NCBI GenBank assembly: GCA_963704405.1
Contig: OY969903.1
Span: forward strand, 1,922,001 to 1,986,000
Direction: 5' to 3'
Source of the DNA: MFD01213-c1 sp963704405
Lineage (GTDB): Bacteria > Planctomycetota > Phycisphaerae > Tepidisphaerales > Tepidisphaeraceae
DNA length: 64,000 bases
Shown here in pieces: positions 42,727-52,629 of the stretch. Position 1 is the stretch's first letter. Each line of letters starts with the position of its first letter. Both the position numbers and the translations under genes were made by a program. Below the pieces are notes generated by a model, which made no database searches, was not told the DNA's origin, and was given only the letters and a program-made list of their open reading frames with translations.

Positions 42727-44391
42727 ATGAACCGATTCCTTTGTTTTCCCCTGCTCGCGATCCTGGTTCTGGCGGTCCCGGTATCAGCGGTTGCCGCCGA
42801 GCCTGCGGTTCTGGCGCATGCGTCGGCTGATCGGCTTTGGGTGGCGCGGGTCTCGACCGTTACCACGCCTGCCGGCCCAACTGATCGCACCGATATTCTT
42901 ATCCGCCAAAGCGGTCCTGGCCAGCAATGGAAAGAACTCGCGACTTTTCCTGCGCGGGTGACCTCACTTGCCAGCCGCGGCTCGCAACTGGTCGCGATGC
43001 TGAGCAACGGCAGTTGGCGATTTGTCTGGGGACCCGACGGCGCATCCACCGGAAACCCGCTGCCGGCCGGCGGTCGAATTCGCGCGATCGGTGATGACGG
43101 AGAAACACTCTGGGCCGTGGGTGTTATCCAGGGCGGCCTCGCCGCCGCGACGCGAGAGAGCGCCTCGCAGCCGACGACGAACTCCATCAACGCCGAAATC
43201 CCGATCTCGCCAACGCTTCCACAAAAGCTCGTCTTGTTTCGGCAGGCATCGGGCAACTGGGTGGCCGTTGCCGAGTTTCCATCCGACCTGATTTTTGTTC
43301 CCGGCGGCGGGGTGGCAATTCCGCAGTCTGAATTTCCCGCCGAGGCTTTTGTTCCACCGACGGGCGGTGTTTCGATCACTTTGGCGGGCGGGATACCGCT
43401 GGTGGCGTTTGAACTCAGCGATGGTTCGATCCGCACCCTTCGTCTTAATGCCGAGCAAAAATGGGATGATGTCAGTCTCATTAAACCATTAGAGAAGGGC
43501 AAATCGCCCGCCGACTTTGAACTGCTGGTGGCCGACAACCACGCGATGCTCTGGGTCACCGACGGCAAATCCCCCGGGCGGCTGTATATGGATGCCACCA
43601 ACAAGACACCGCCGGCAGACCTCAAATGGGCGGGCGAGAATGCGCTGGATTCGGTGCCGGCGATCACCTTCGCCGGGGGGTATCTCCGGCTCATCGGACT
43701 GCATCACGAGAAACTTTTTGAACAGCGCTACGAATCGACCGGCTCGCCGGTGGGCTCTGCGACCGAGCTTGCGGTCCCTGTCAACCTGAATGATTCGCCG
43801 GTGCAATTCTGGATTAATGTCGCCTTGATCGTCGCGCTGGTGTTTTCGGTGGCTGCGACGTTGTACCGGCGGTCGGTGCAGTTGAAGAGCGAAACAAAAT
43901 TGGCGCCGCCGCCTCCGGCGCCGCTGCTGCTTCGCGCCAGCGCCGGGCTGGTGGACTTGCTGCCGGTGCTGGTCACGTCTGCGATCCTGTCGCTCTACGG
44001 TGACCCCTCGCGCGATCCGCTGCAGCGGATGCAGGATTTTCCGGTACTGATCGCGACGTCGATCGCGGTCGCGTTTTACCTGCTGCACACAACGCTTGCG
44101 GAAGTGATCACGGGTCGCACCGCGGGCAAATGGATTTTTGGTCTGAAGGTGGTGACGCTGGCGGGGACTAAACCGGGCGCAGGGCAGATGATTGTCCGCA
44201 ACTTGCTCCGCGTGCTCGATCTGCTGTGGTTTCCGTTGATTCTGGTTGTGATCTCACCGCTTCGCCAGCGTAGCGCCGACATCGCCGCGGGCACAATGGT
44301 CATCCGCATTGAGGATACAAAAAAAGCGACAAGCGACGTCGATCCTTCCAAAGCCGATGATGGTGGCGGCGGGAGCGGTTCTGGCGCGTGA
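42727..44391 (+). CDS. Exported-domain plus RDD-family membrane protein
   Basis: A 554-residue protein. From ATG 42727 a signal peptide (FLCFPLLAILVLAVPVSAVA) precedes ~340 residues with a propeller-like repeat pattern (LVAMLSNGSWRFVWGPDG, LVAFELSDGSIRTLRLNAEQ, HAMLWVTDGKSPGRLYM). A membrane helix (VQFWINVALIVALVFSVAAT) and a Pro-rich linker lead into an RDD domain: LLRASAGLVDLLPVLVTSAI with the conserved R...D, TAGKWIFGLKVVTLAGTKPG, and RQRSADIAAGTMVIR. RDD domains occur in ion or solute carriers and in accessory membrane proteins; the function here is unknown. It follows the lipoprotein by 5 bp. The 250-bp stretch after it (44392-44641) holds no gene I can support. Confidence 0.85.
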   Translation: MNRFLCFPLLAILVLAVPVSAVAAEPAVLAHASADRLWVARVSTVTTPAGPTDRTDILIRQSGPGQQWKELATFPARVTSLASRGSQLVAMLSNGSWRFVWGPDGASTGNPLPAGGRIRAIGDDGETLWAVGVIQGGLAAATRESASQPTTNSINAEIPISPTLPQKLVLFRQASGNWVAVAEFPSDLIFVPGGGVAIPQSEFPAEAFVPPTGGVSITLAGGIPLVAFELSDGSIRTLRLNAEQKWDDVSLIKPLEKGKSPADFELLVADNHAMLWVTDGKSPGRLYMDATNKTPPADLKWAGENALDSVPAITFAGGYLRLIGLHHEKLFEQRYESTGSPVGSATELAVPVNLNDSPVQFWINVALIVALVFSVAATLYRRSVQLKSETKLAPPPPAPLLLRASAGLVDLLPVLVTSAILSLYGDPSRDPLQRMQDFPVLIATSIAVAFYLLHTTLAEVITGRTAGKWIFGLKVVTLAGTKPGAGQMIVRNLLRVLDLLWFPLILVVISPLRQRSADIAAGTMVIRIEDTKKATSDVDPSKADDGGGGSGSGA

Positions 44392-44641
44392 GATGCGTCT
44401 CCCATGTCGCAAGGTTCGCCCAATTTCCGCGGATATTCGCCGCGGGGCGCTATCCGCGTTTGGTGGTTGACCTTGCGGGGGTTGGATATCTACGATCGGT
44501 GCAGTCGATTTTGAGCTGTCTGAATGATGTTTTGTGTGCGGGTCACCAGGCTGTTGAGCCCGCAATGGCACGCAAGTCGATGGATGCTGGTTTGTGTGTC
44601 GCCCCGTTGATTGTCTTGTCTGAGACGAAGGGATTTATCGA

Positions 44642-45394
44642 ATGCGTTTGCTCATCGCTATCCCGGTGTTTAATGAACGCAAATATGTTTCCCGAGTGCT
44701 CAGCCAGGTGCTGGAGCAGCATCCGGATGTGCTCGTTGTCGACGACGGCAGCACCGACGGCACCGCCGACATCCTCGCAGCGCGGCGGGATATTTGCCTG
44801 ATCCGCCATGCCACCAACGGCGGTTATGGCCAAAGCCTGATCGACGCCTTCGGCTATGCCGATCGCCATGGTTTTGACTGGGTCATCACGATGGATTGCG
44901 ATGAGCAGCACGAACCTGCCCGCATCCCTGATTTTCTCAAGGCGATTCGAACCAACGAATGGGATCTGATCAGCGGTTCCAGATATTTGCAGCCATCGAA
45001 GCAGGACGATCTTCCCCCCGGCGATCGCCGCACAATTAATGCGACCATCACGTCGATGCTCAATGAAACCTACGGTTTGTCGCTCACTGATTCGTTCTGC
45101 GGCTTCAAGGCCCACCGTGTCTCGGCCATGCGGAAACTCCGTCTGACGGAAACGGGCTATGCGTTCCCGATGCAGTTGTGGCCCCAGGCGATCGCTGCCG
45201 GGCTCCGCATCACCGAAATCCCTGTCCGCCTGATTTACAACGATCCCAAGCGCAGCTTCGGCGGTGTGCTGGATGACGCCACCCAGCGCCTCAAACATTA
45301 TCTCGCCGTCTTCCAGGCAGAGGTGGTGAAGGGGAACGCGGCCGATGAAGATAAAGAAGCTGCGGGGACTTGTGTATCGTGTTCCTGTTCATAA
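44642..45394 (+). CDS. Family 2 glycosyltransferase (DPM1-like, soluble)
   Basis: A 250-residue GT-A enzyme without membrane helices. MRLLIAIPVFNERKYVSRVL, VLVVDDGSTDGTADILA, GGYGQSLIDAFGYADRHGFD and WVITMDCDEQHEPARIPDFL (DxD-equivalent DCDEQH) are the standard motifs. DLISGSRYLQPSKQDDLPPG and LTDSFCGFKAHRVSAMRKLR follow as in dolichyl-phosphate mannose synthase-like enzymes. The end is short and hydrophilic and lacks the anchors of the GT2 at 35-36 kb. No polysaccharide genes flank it, so its product is unclear. A long hairpin follows its stop. Confidence 0.88.
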   Translation: MRLLIAIPVFNERKYVSRVLSQVLEQHPDVLVVDDGSTDGTADILAARRDICLIRHATNGGYGQSLIDAFGYADRHGFDWVITMDCDEQHEPARIPDFLKAIRTNEWDLISGSRYLQPSKQDDLPPGDRRTINATITSMLNETYGLSLTDSFCGFKAHRVSAMRKLRLTETGYAFPMQLWPQAIAAGLRITEIPVRLIYNDPKRSFGGVLDDATQRLKHYLAVFQAEVVKGNAADEDKEAAGTCVSCSCS

Positions 45395-45426
45395 ATGTGA
45401 ATTGCAACAATCAAATGTGTAATTCG

Positions 45427-45499
45427 CCACGGAGACACAGAGGGCACGGAGAAATTCATTCAACGAGTTGTTTTCTCCGTGCCCTCTGTGTCTCCATGG
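45427..45499. repeat. Long-arm inverted repeat between two genes
   Basis: The arms 45427-45454 and 45472-45499 pair over 28 bases with a single mismatch (core GGAGACACAGAGGGCACGGA), around a 17-base loop. It can act as a terminator-like structure after the GT2 gene. A purine-rich GGAGACAC/GAGGCGC style also occurs in the miniature repeats at 22, 24 and 26 kb. Confidence 0.8.
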
Positions 45500-45542
45500 T
45501 TAATAGTGACTTCTGATTATTGTCGATCCCGGGAGACGGAGA

Positions 45543-47080
45543 TTGGTGCGTTTGGAACTGAACGATCGCCGGTACGCGAACTGGAAAGCCCCGGCGGAAG
45601 ACGGGGAATTGCTCATTTGGCCGGCGCCTGCTGATGTTGTTCGGGGGACGATTGAGAATCATCGGCGTTTAAGCAGTGCGCGTGCGCTGGTTCAGAATGT
45701 GCCGATATCGGAATTACGCCGGGTCCAGCGAAGCTGGCTGGGCCATGCCGATGAAAGCCGGCCGATCGTTGCGACGGGCCATCAGACGGAGCTTTATCAT
45801 CCGGGTGTGTGGGTGAAGGATGCGATGATGCACGCCGCCGCCCGGAGCAGCGGCGGGGCGGCTTATCACTTCGCCGTCGACACCGATCAGCCCAAACATC
45901 TGAACATCCGCTGGCCGGGGACAACCATTCCGCTTACGGATGATCCTGCCATCACTTCCGCGCACTGGAGCGGCTTGCTTGCGCCGCCTGCACCGGCGCA
46001 CCTGGCGATGATCCGTGAGCGCCTGACTGCGGCCGAAGCTGAATGGAATTTCACACCAATGCTTGGCCGCCTGGTTGATACGTTGCGGCGAATCTCGATT
46101 GAGGGCGCCACCAGCTCCGCTGGGAATCTTTCCGCCGCCCTGACCAATGCCCAGCATGAACTGGACTGGGAACTCGGACTTCGCCATCACGCGATGATCG
46201 TTTCGCCGCTGCTGATGAGCGAGCCATATCTTGCATTTGTTTATCACATTCTGTCGCGCCCACAGGAGTTTGCGCGGGATTACAACGAGTCCCTTGCCGA
46301 ATACCGGGTTGAAGCCCGCATCAGCTCGAACATGCGGCCGATGCCCGATCTTGCCGTTACCGACTCATCGGTAGAAGTGCCTTTCTGGTTTGATGATTTG
46401 GCGACAGGCGCCCGCGAGCGGCGCAAGTCCGCCGCGAAAAAGATGCCTGGGTGATCGGCCACGGATCTCAGACCGTCCGTTTTGATCCCTCATTAAATGC
46501 CTGGGATGCATCGGCCGGCCTGCTCGCCTGGCTTCGGCGCGGCGGAACCCGCCTGTCCCCCCGGGCCCTCACCCTTACGACCTTCCTCCGCCTGTTCGTC
46601 GTGGATCAATTCATCCATGGCATCGGCGGCGGTCGCTACGACCAGGTGACCGATCGCCTGATCGCGAGGCATTTCAATATCGATCCCCCGGTTTTTGCCG
46701 TTACGACCGCCACGCTGTTTTTCCCCGGCGTGCTCGGGCGGTCGCGTGAATGTTTAAGCTGTATTGCGCACGAAGGCCACCGGATCAAACATGGACTCCT
46801 GGGCCAGCAGAAGTCTCAAATCCTTTCGCAATTGAACGCCCTTCCGAGAAAATCAATTCAGCGCCTGATGGTATTTCAGAACATGCACGGGGCGTTGTCT
46901 GCCGCCACCATCGACCACCCAAAAATAGCCGAATGGGAACAGCGCTATCGCGACGCCGAGCAGCGCGACCGCGAAGACAGCGTGATCTTTGACCGCGAAC
47001 TCTTCTACGCGATTCAGTCGAGAGAGCGGCTGTCGGCGATGATCGATCGTTACAACTCCGAATTTCAATCATTGGGATAG
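45543..47080 (+). CDS. Hypothetical protein reminiscent of BshC, apparent frameshift
   Basis: The first frame (start 45543, VRLELNDRRYANWKAPAEDG) contains PIVATGHQTELYHPGVWVKD and AYHFAVDTDQPKHLNIRWPG, ending KSAAKKMPG at 46454. The -1 frame continues WVIGHGSQTVRFDPSLNAWD, RLSPRALTLTTFLRLFVVDQ, FIHGIGGGRYDQVTDRLI and ends with a coiled, charged helix (IAEWEQRYRDAEQRDREDSV) at 47080. One base missing in the A5 run at 46437-46441 would give a single ~512-residue protein. V-TG-Q-x-x-L near the start and LSPR...R near the middle recall BshC, the bacillithiol cysteine ligase, but I would treat this as resemblance only. The two halves certainly belong together. Confidence 0.65.
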
Positions 47081-47192
47081 GCGATGACAGGTGGATAGCG
47101 GATGGCAGGCAGTGGATGAACGCCCCGCGATACGACTATCCACTATCCATCCCTTGCAAGACCGCCTGCAATGCGACAGACTTTTATCCTGA

Positions 47193-48040
47193 ATGAAGCT
47201 CGCCTTCTCAACCAATGCTTTCACGCGTTTCTCGGTGGTCGAAGCATTGCGCGGCATCAGGGCGGCCGGATTTGAGGGGGTCGAAATTCTCGCCGATTCG
47301 CCACATGCGTATCCGGATTTGCTCGATGGCCCCGCGGTCGCAAGCATTCAGCGGGAGCTTGAGCGGCTTGATCTTGCCGTCAGCAATGTCAACGCGAATT
47401 GCTCCTTCGGGTACTGGAAAGATGCACCGCCTGAGCCCTATTTTGAACCAGGATTAATCAGCCCGGACCCTCAGCACCGCGCCGATAGAATTCGTCTCAT
47501 CCTGAAAACACTCGATTTTGCCAAAGCCATCGGCGCGGCGAATGTCAGCATCACCAGCGGTCGCTGCCTCGGCGGGATGACACCCGCAAAAGCCGCCGCC
47601 CAGTTTACAGAATCGATTAGGCCTATTCTCGATCGGGCGGATGAATTGGAGATTGATGTTGGAATCGAATGCGAACCCGGGCTGTATCTGGAATACGTGC
47701 AGGAACTTGTTGAATGGATCGATCGCCTCGCTCATCCCCGCTTTGGGGCTAATCTGGATATTGGCCACAGCCAGGTGATGGGCGAAGACCTGTATGAATC
47801 GATCACTGCGCTGCCCAGGCGTATTTGGAACCTGCATGTGGAAGATATTCCTGGCCGCAAGCATTACCATATGATTCCTGGCGAAGGAACGCTCCCCTGG
47901 GGCGACGTTCGCGATGCCCTGCGCCGATCGGCTACTCGCGATATCTCACTGTTGAGCTGTATACGCAGACCGCCGATCCCCAATCCGCCGCCGAGAAGAG
48001 TTTTCGTTTTCTCTCTGAACTTCTGTCCAGCGTGGGATGA
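47193..48040 (+). CDS. Sugar-phosphate isomerase/epimerase-like TIM barrel, apparent frameshift near the end
   Basis: A xylose-isomerase-like TIM barrel of about 282 residues. MKLAFSTNAFTRFSVVEALR, GIRAAGFEGVEILADSPHAY, LRLDLAVSNVNANCSF-like strands, ANVSITSGRCLGG, IDVGIECEPGLYLEYVQELV with a metal Glu, FGANLDIGHSQVMGED (Asp/His) and IWNLHVEDIPGRKHYHMIPG (His/Glu) give the divalent-metal site. At about 47928 the reading shifts from ALRRSATRDISLL to RRIGYSRYLTVELYTQTADP and ends AAEKSFRFLSELLSSVG at 48040; one base is missing. The long open tail of the first frame to 48185 runs through an intergenic repeat and is spurious. Substrate unknown. 47081-47192 upstream carries imperfect GGATAGTGGATAG-type inverted repeats. 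Confidence 0.8.
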
Positions 48041-48052
48041 AGATAAGAACTG

Positions 48053-48137
48053 CCCACGAAGGGACACGAAGATGCACGAAGAGATCAAATACTCGAAAAT
48101 CCTGATTTATTGCATTGATATGGCGTCCCTTCGTGGG
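48053..48137. repeat. Inverted repeat downstream of the TIM-barrel gene
   Basis: CCCACGAAGGGAC (48053-48065) and GTCCCTTCGTGGG (48125-48137) pair perfectly over 13 bases around a 59-base AT-rich loop containing GACACGAAGATGCACGAAG. It resembles the 45.4-kb repeat in style but not in sequence. Confidence 0.65.
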
Positions 48138-48242
48138 CCCTATTCTTTCGTCGTATCTTTACAGCCTTCCAGGGCGGCCTTATAGTTAAGTCGTGAAGTT
48201 CGTTTGCCTTCCAATCGATTCCTCTGGTCACGGAGCGTTCTT

Positions 48243-48752
48243 ATGACCGAGAGCGTATCTGCCGCAAATACCCAGGCTGTGGCTAATCTCAATAACGAAA
48301 CTTTTGTAACCCAGTCCACCGTTCTGATCGTTGATGACAATCCGCAGAACGTCGAGCTGTTGCAGGCATTCCTCGAATCTCTCCCCGTGAAACTCGTGAC
48401 GGCGGTTGACGGGATCGACGCGTTGGAAAAAGTCGCCGAGCACAATCCCGACCTGATTTTGCTCGATGTAATGATGCCCCGCATGAGCGGGTTTCAGGTC
48501 TGCAAACGCCTGAAAACCGATCCCAAGACCAAGGACATCCAGGTCCTGATGGTCACCGCCCTCAACGAGCTCGGTGACATCGAACAAGCCTCCGAATGCG
48601 GCACCGACGATTTCGTCAGCAAGCCCGTCAACAAAGTCGAACTGCAAACCAGAGTCAAAAGCCTCCTCCGCGTCAGACATCTGAAGAGCGAGCTTGAACG
48701 AGCCCTTACCTACCTGAACGAAATCGAACAAGACGACACTTCCGCGCTTTAA
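48243..48752 (+). CDS. Stand-alone response regulator receiver protein
   Basis: A 169-residue single-domain receiver. I chose ATG 48243 (MTESVSAANTQAVANLNNET). STVLIVDDNPQNVELLQAFL holds the acidic pair (D31, D32), PDLILLDVMMPRMSGFQVCK the phosphorylated D75, VLMVTAL the Thr switch, and GTDDFVSKPVNKVEL the conserved Lys. The end is a coiled helix (VRHLKSELERALTYLNEIEQ) without output domain. Such regulators act by protein contact, as in PleD/CheY-like relays. No histidine kinase gene is nearby. Confidence 0.93.
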   Translation: MTESVSAANTQAVANLNNETFVTQSTVLIVDDNPQNVELLQAFLESLPVKLVTAVDGIDALEKVAEHNPDLILLDVMMPRMSGFQVCKRLKTDPKTKDIQVLMVTALNELGDIEQASECGTDDFVSKPVNKVELQTRVKSLLRVRHLKSELERALTYLNEIEQDDTSAL

Positions 48753-48858
48753 CATACGCATTGTGGCTGAATCGGCCGCGCTGATGTTTGAAGCGACTGA
48801 CTGAGCTACCCGTCACATTTTTTGACACAGGCCCAACGCCCGTGCTACTTAATTTCCA

Positions 48859-51761
48859 ATGAGATTTAAATCGCTTCTGCCAGCCTTGGTCATCTTCGCC
48901 TGCGCTGTGCCCGCGTCGGCTCAAATCCCCGCCACACGTTCCGCTGATGAGAAACCGATCGGCGAGCTGATGCAGAGCAAGTCGGACATGGCCGGCTATG
49001 GCGTAGAAAAATACCGTCTCGTCAATCAGAAAGACGAAATCGTCTCCGTCCTGATCAATGGCATGACCGTGATCGTCAAGCGCGCCGCTTCTCCGGCGGT
49101 CGCGGTCCGCGGGCTTGTTGGAACGGGCGGCTGCTATGAAGGCAAATGGCTCGGCGGAGGGCTCAGCCACCTCCTCGAACATCTCTCTGCCGGCGGCAGC
49201 AACGAGCGACGGACCGAAGCTGAAAACCGCAATCTCCTCCAGCAGATCGGCAATAATTCCAACGCTTATACTACTGAAGACCGCACCGCATTTTTCGTAA
49301 ACACCACTCCGCCGCATATGGAGCAGGCGGTCGATCTGGTCACCGGCTGGCTCTTGACCGCCAAAATCACCGTTCCCGAATATCGCCGCGAATATCAGGT
49401 CGTTCAGCGTGAGCTTGAAATGGGCAAAGGGGAGCCCGACCGCCAGTTTTATTATATGTCGGCGATGAACCGCTATCGTCTGAACCCCGCGCGTGTGCCC
49501 GTAATCGGCTATCAGGAAGTGATCCAGGGCCTATCGCGCGATGATGTTTACAACTATTACAAGCTGGCATATGAGCCGAGCAACATTGTCTTTACAGTGG
49601 TGGGGGATCTCGATCCTGAGATGATGCTGTCAGTGGTGCGAAAGTATGTTAGCGATGCCAAGCCGCAGCGCGTCTTCTCCCATGACCTTGCGCCCGAGCC
49701 TCCTGTCCTGGCTCCCCGAACCCTGGTCGCGACCTTCCCCAAGCTCGGACAGGCCCGCCTGCAACTTGGATTCCCCTCTGTCAAAATGGACCATCCCGAT
49801 CTTTATGCGATGGATCTGCTTGCCACCATCCTCGGCAGCGGCGACAGCTCGATACTGGTGCAGGAACTGCGCGATCACCAGCAACTGGTCAGCGACATCT
49901 CTGCCGGCGATGAAACCCCTGTCTTTGTCGACGGCACCTTCACTGTGCAAATGCAGCTCGACGCTGACAAAGTCGCGGCGGCGACCAAAGCAGCCCTCGA
50001 TCTTCTGGATCAGATCAAAACATCGCCAATTGATGAAGATCGCATCCGCCGCGCCAAGACGCAGATGCGCGTCGCCCGAGTCAAATCGCTGCAAACAGTG
50101 GAAGACATTTCCACATCGCTCGCCGACGATTTCATGAGCACAGGCGATCCGCATTTCAGCGATCGGTACGTCGATCGAATTGAAAAGATCACGGCGGCCG
50201 ATTTGCAGGAGGTCGCCCGCCGCTATCTCGATCGCACACGGCTGATGACCACCCTCCTCCTCCCCGCCGAATCGGTTGGCGCCGAGGGTCTTCCCAAGGC
50301 TGAAGACCTGATCCGGCCCGCTGCCCCAACGACACAAGCCAAATCCAAAGAAGTGGCCAGCGAAGTTCAAAAGGCCGATCTCGGCAACGGCGTCACGCTC
50401 CTGGTCAAGCGGATCGCAACGTCGCCGCTGGTTGTAATGAACATGTACAGCCTTGGCGGCGTCACCGTCGAAGATGAAAAAACCAACGGCCTCGGTCATC
50501 TCACCATGCAGTTGCTCTCCCGCGGAACCACTACCCGCTCCGCGGAGCAGATCGCCGAATTCTTCGACTCCGTCGGTGGAGAACTTCAGTGCGCCAGCGG
50601 CAACAACACCTGGTCATGGACAGCCTCCTGCCTCAAGGCGGATTTCCAGAAGACGCTTGACGTCTATAGCGACGTCGTCAATCACCCCTCCTTTCCTGAA
50701 CCGGAACTGGCCCCGATGAAACAGCGCGTGGAGGCGGCGATCGCCAGCGAAGATGCCGACTGGACCGCCCAAACCATGCGTTTTTTCAAGAGCATTTATT
50801 ACGGACCTCTGGGCAATCCCTATCGTTTCATGGCCGCCGGCACGAAGGAAAACGTTGAAACATTCAATCGCGATCAGGTGCAGCAGTGGTATGCTCAGAA
50901 GGTCCTCGCCAGCCCCCGCGTTCTCGCGATTTATGGCGATGTCGAGCTGGAAGATGCAAAGGCGCTCGCTCAGAAGTATTTCGCATCCGACAACAGGAAA
51001 GCGAAACGCGAAGAACTGCCCGCCAACGAGCGAGATAACATTCCTCTCGCCGCCGCCCCTGCCCAACCCGCTACGCCATCGGTGAATGTGACCGATGTAA
51101 AAGTTCAGAAAACCGAACAGGCGCTTGCTGGCGTCGCCATTGGCTATAAATCAAACAGTATCATCGGCGAGCCTGCCACCTATCCACTGGACGTGGCGCA
51201 AACAATGGCCGGCGGCTGGGGCTATCCCACCGGCTACCTCTTCGAAACCCTCCGCGGCAAAGGCCTTGTATATGTCGTGCAGGATCAGAATATCCCCGGC
51301 CGCGCCCATCCATCCCCGGCACCTTTCTGGTCTTCGCCGGCTGCGATCCGTCCAAGGTTAACGAAGTGGTGGACGATATCCTGCTTAACATCGCCCGTTT
51401 GCAGGGGACGCCCGCGGATGTCCAGGAAGATTGGTTCACCCGTTCCAAGCTGCTCATCACCACCGCCGATGCCCTTGAACATGAAACCCCTGCGCAGCAA
51501 GCCATGACCGCCGCCCTCGATGAACTTTTTGGACAAGGCTGTGACGATCACAAGTTTTTCGCCGACCGAATCAACGCCGTCACATTGGACCAGGTCCGGG
51601 AAGTCGCCTCAAAACGCCTGCGAGAATGCGTTGTCACCATCAGCACCCCCGCGCCCGACCGCGTGACCATCAAGTCCGGCGTCAGAACATACACTTCGTT
51701 TCCCACAGTCGATCTCACGCCCAGAGGCGTGCAGCACGACGTTGGCGCGGCCAAACCGTGA
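48859..51761 (+). CDS. M16-family zinc peptidase, secreted, apparent frameshift near the C-terminus
   Basis: A predicted exported two-module M16 (pitrilysin/PqqL-like) peptidase of about 967 residues. The signal peptide is FKSLLPALVIFACAVPASA. GGGLSHLLEHLSAGGSNERR holds the inverted zinc motif HxxEH (H104, H108), and NSNAYTTEDRTAFFVNT follows as in the family. The second half (KADLGNGVTLLVKRIATSPL, NGLGHLTMQLLSRGTTTRSA) lacks a zinc motif, as is usual. Near 51305 the frame breaks after QDQNIPGRA; the -1 frame continues IPGTFLVFAGCDPSKVNEVV and ends at 51761. One base is missing in the CCATCCATCCCC stretch. The enzyme would degrade peptides in the periplasm or outside. Isolated gene; an inverted repeat follows. 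Confidence 0.88.
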
Positions 51762-51768
51762 GGATAAA

Positions 51769-51875
51769 CGCAGAACGATGAGCGCAAAGCGCAGATCGAA
51801 AACAAAGGAACCAGCCAACCCGCACCGCGCCGACTGAATTATCTTAGCTCTGCGATCATCGCTCATCGTTCTGCG
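51769..51875. repeat. Inverted repeat between the peptidase and cyclodeaminase-like genes
   Basis: CGCAGAACGATGAGCG (51769-51784) pairs perfectly with CGCTCATCGTTCTGCG (51860-51875) over 16 bases with a 75-base loop. It starts 7 bases after the peptidase stop and covers almost the whole intergenic gap. Confidence 0.75.
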
Positions 51876-51917
51876 CTCATATTGACACCGCCCCCACCCC
51901 CGCCGAAAACGTTCCAC

Positions 51918-52550
51918 ATGTACGACCGCACCACGTCCATCGAAACCTTCCTCACCGCCACCGCCGCTAAGCAGCCTACCCCCGGCGGTGGAAGCGTCGC
52001 AGCGCTGGCCGGCGCGCTGTCGGCGGCCATTGGTGAAATGGTTCTCAGCTATAGCATCAACAAAAAAGACCTCGCCCCCCATCGTGCCCAGCTTCATGCC
52101 GCTGCTACCGAACTGCAGCGTGCCAGGGAATTGCTCCTTCAACTCATGGTCGAAGATCAGGCGGCGTACGCGGCCCTTACCGAAATTCACAAGCTCCCGC
52201 CATCCTCACCTGAGCGCACCGATCGTCTCCCCGCGGCGCTCCTCACCTGCATCCGCGGCCCCCAGGCCATTGGCGCTGCCGCCGTTGCGATCCTCGGTTT
52301 ATGCGATCGCCTCGTCGACATCGTCAATCATTATTTGCTTTCGGATCTGGCGGTCAGTTCAGAACTGGCGATGGCGACTGTGCGCAGCGCTGTTTATAAC
52401 TGCCGCGTGAATCTGGCCGACGTGACGGATGCGCAAGATAGAAAGTCAATTCAGCGCACGATGGATCAATTGATGGAGCATGCGCTGACGTCCATTCAAC
52501 ATCTCTCACCTCGCATCTGGGCGCGGCACGAGCAGGCACTGAAGAAGTGA
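51918..52550 (+). CDS. Cyclodeaminase/cyclohydrolase-family protein (FTCD-C/FchA fold)
   Basis: A 210-residue, mostly helical protein from ATG 51918 (MYDRTTSIETFLTATAAKQP). TPGGGSVAALAGALSAAIGE with the following M is the conserved folate-binding turn of formiminotetrahydrofolate cyclodeaminase and methenyl-THF cyclohydrolase FchA. LLLQLMVEDQAAYAAL contains the conserved D-x-x-A/S-Y. The size fits the stand-alone form (about 200-210 residues). It probably acts in one-carbon folate metabolism; deaminase and cyclohydrolase activity cannot be separated by eye. A longer TTG start at 51882 would add a proline run and is unlikely. Confidence 0.88.
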   Translation: MYDRTTSIETFLTATAAKQPTPGGGSVAALAGALSAAIGEMVLSYSINKKDLAPHRAQLHAAATELQRARELLLQLMVEDQAAYAALTEIHKLPPSSPERTDRLPAALLTCIRGPQAIGAAAVAILGLCDRLVDIVNHYLLSDLAVSSELAMATVRSAVYNCRVNLADVTDAQDRKSIQRTMDQLMEHALTSIQHLSPRIWARHEQALKK

Positions 52551-52629
52551 TCGTCGCCGTCATTCTGAATTGCAGCGAGAATCCTTTCGCTCCCGCTTCA
52601 TCGCCGTCATCTGTATTCATGAGATCAAA

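Noticed and set aside
44455..44640. TTGACC plus downstream TATC as promoter of the GT2 gene
   Set aside because: Spacing fits roughly, but the -10 part is poor and promoter rules in planctomycetes are not sigma70-like enough to call it.
48041..48185. C-terminal extension of the TIM-barrel protein to 48185
   Set aside because: It is out of frame with the true end and runs through an inverted repeat.
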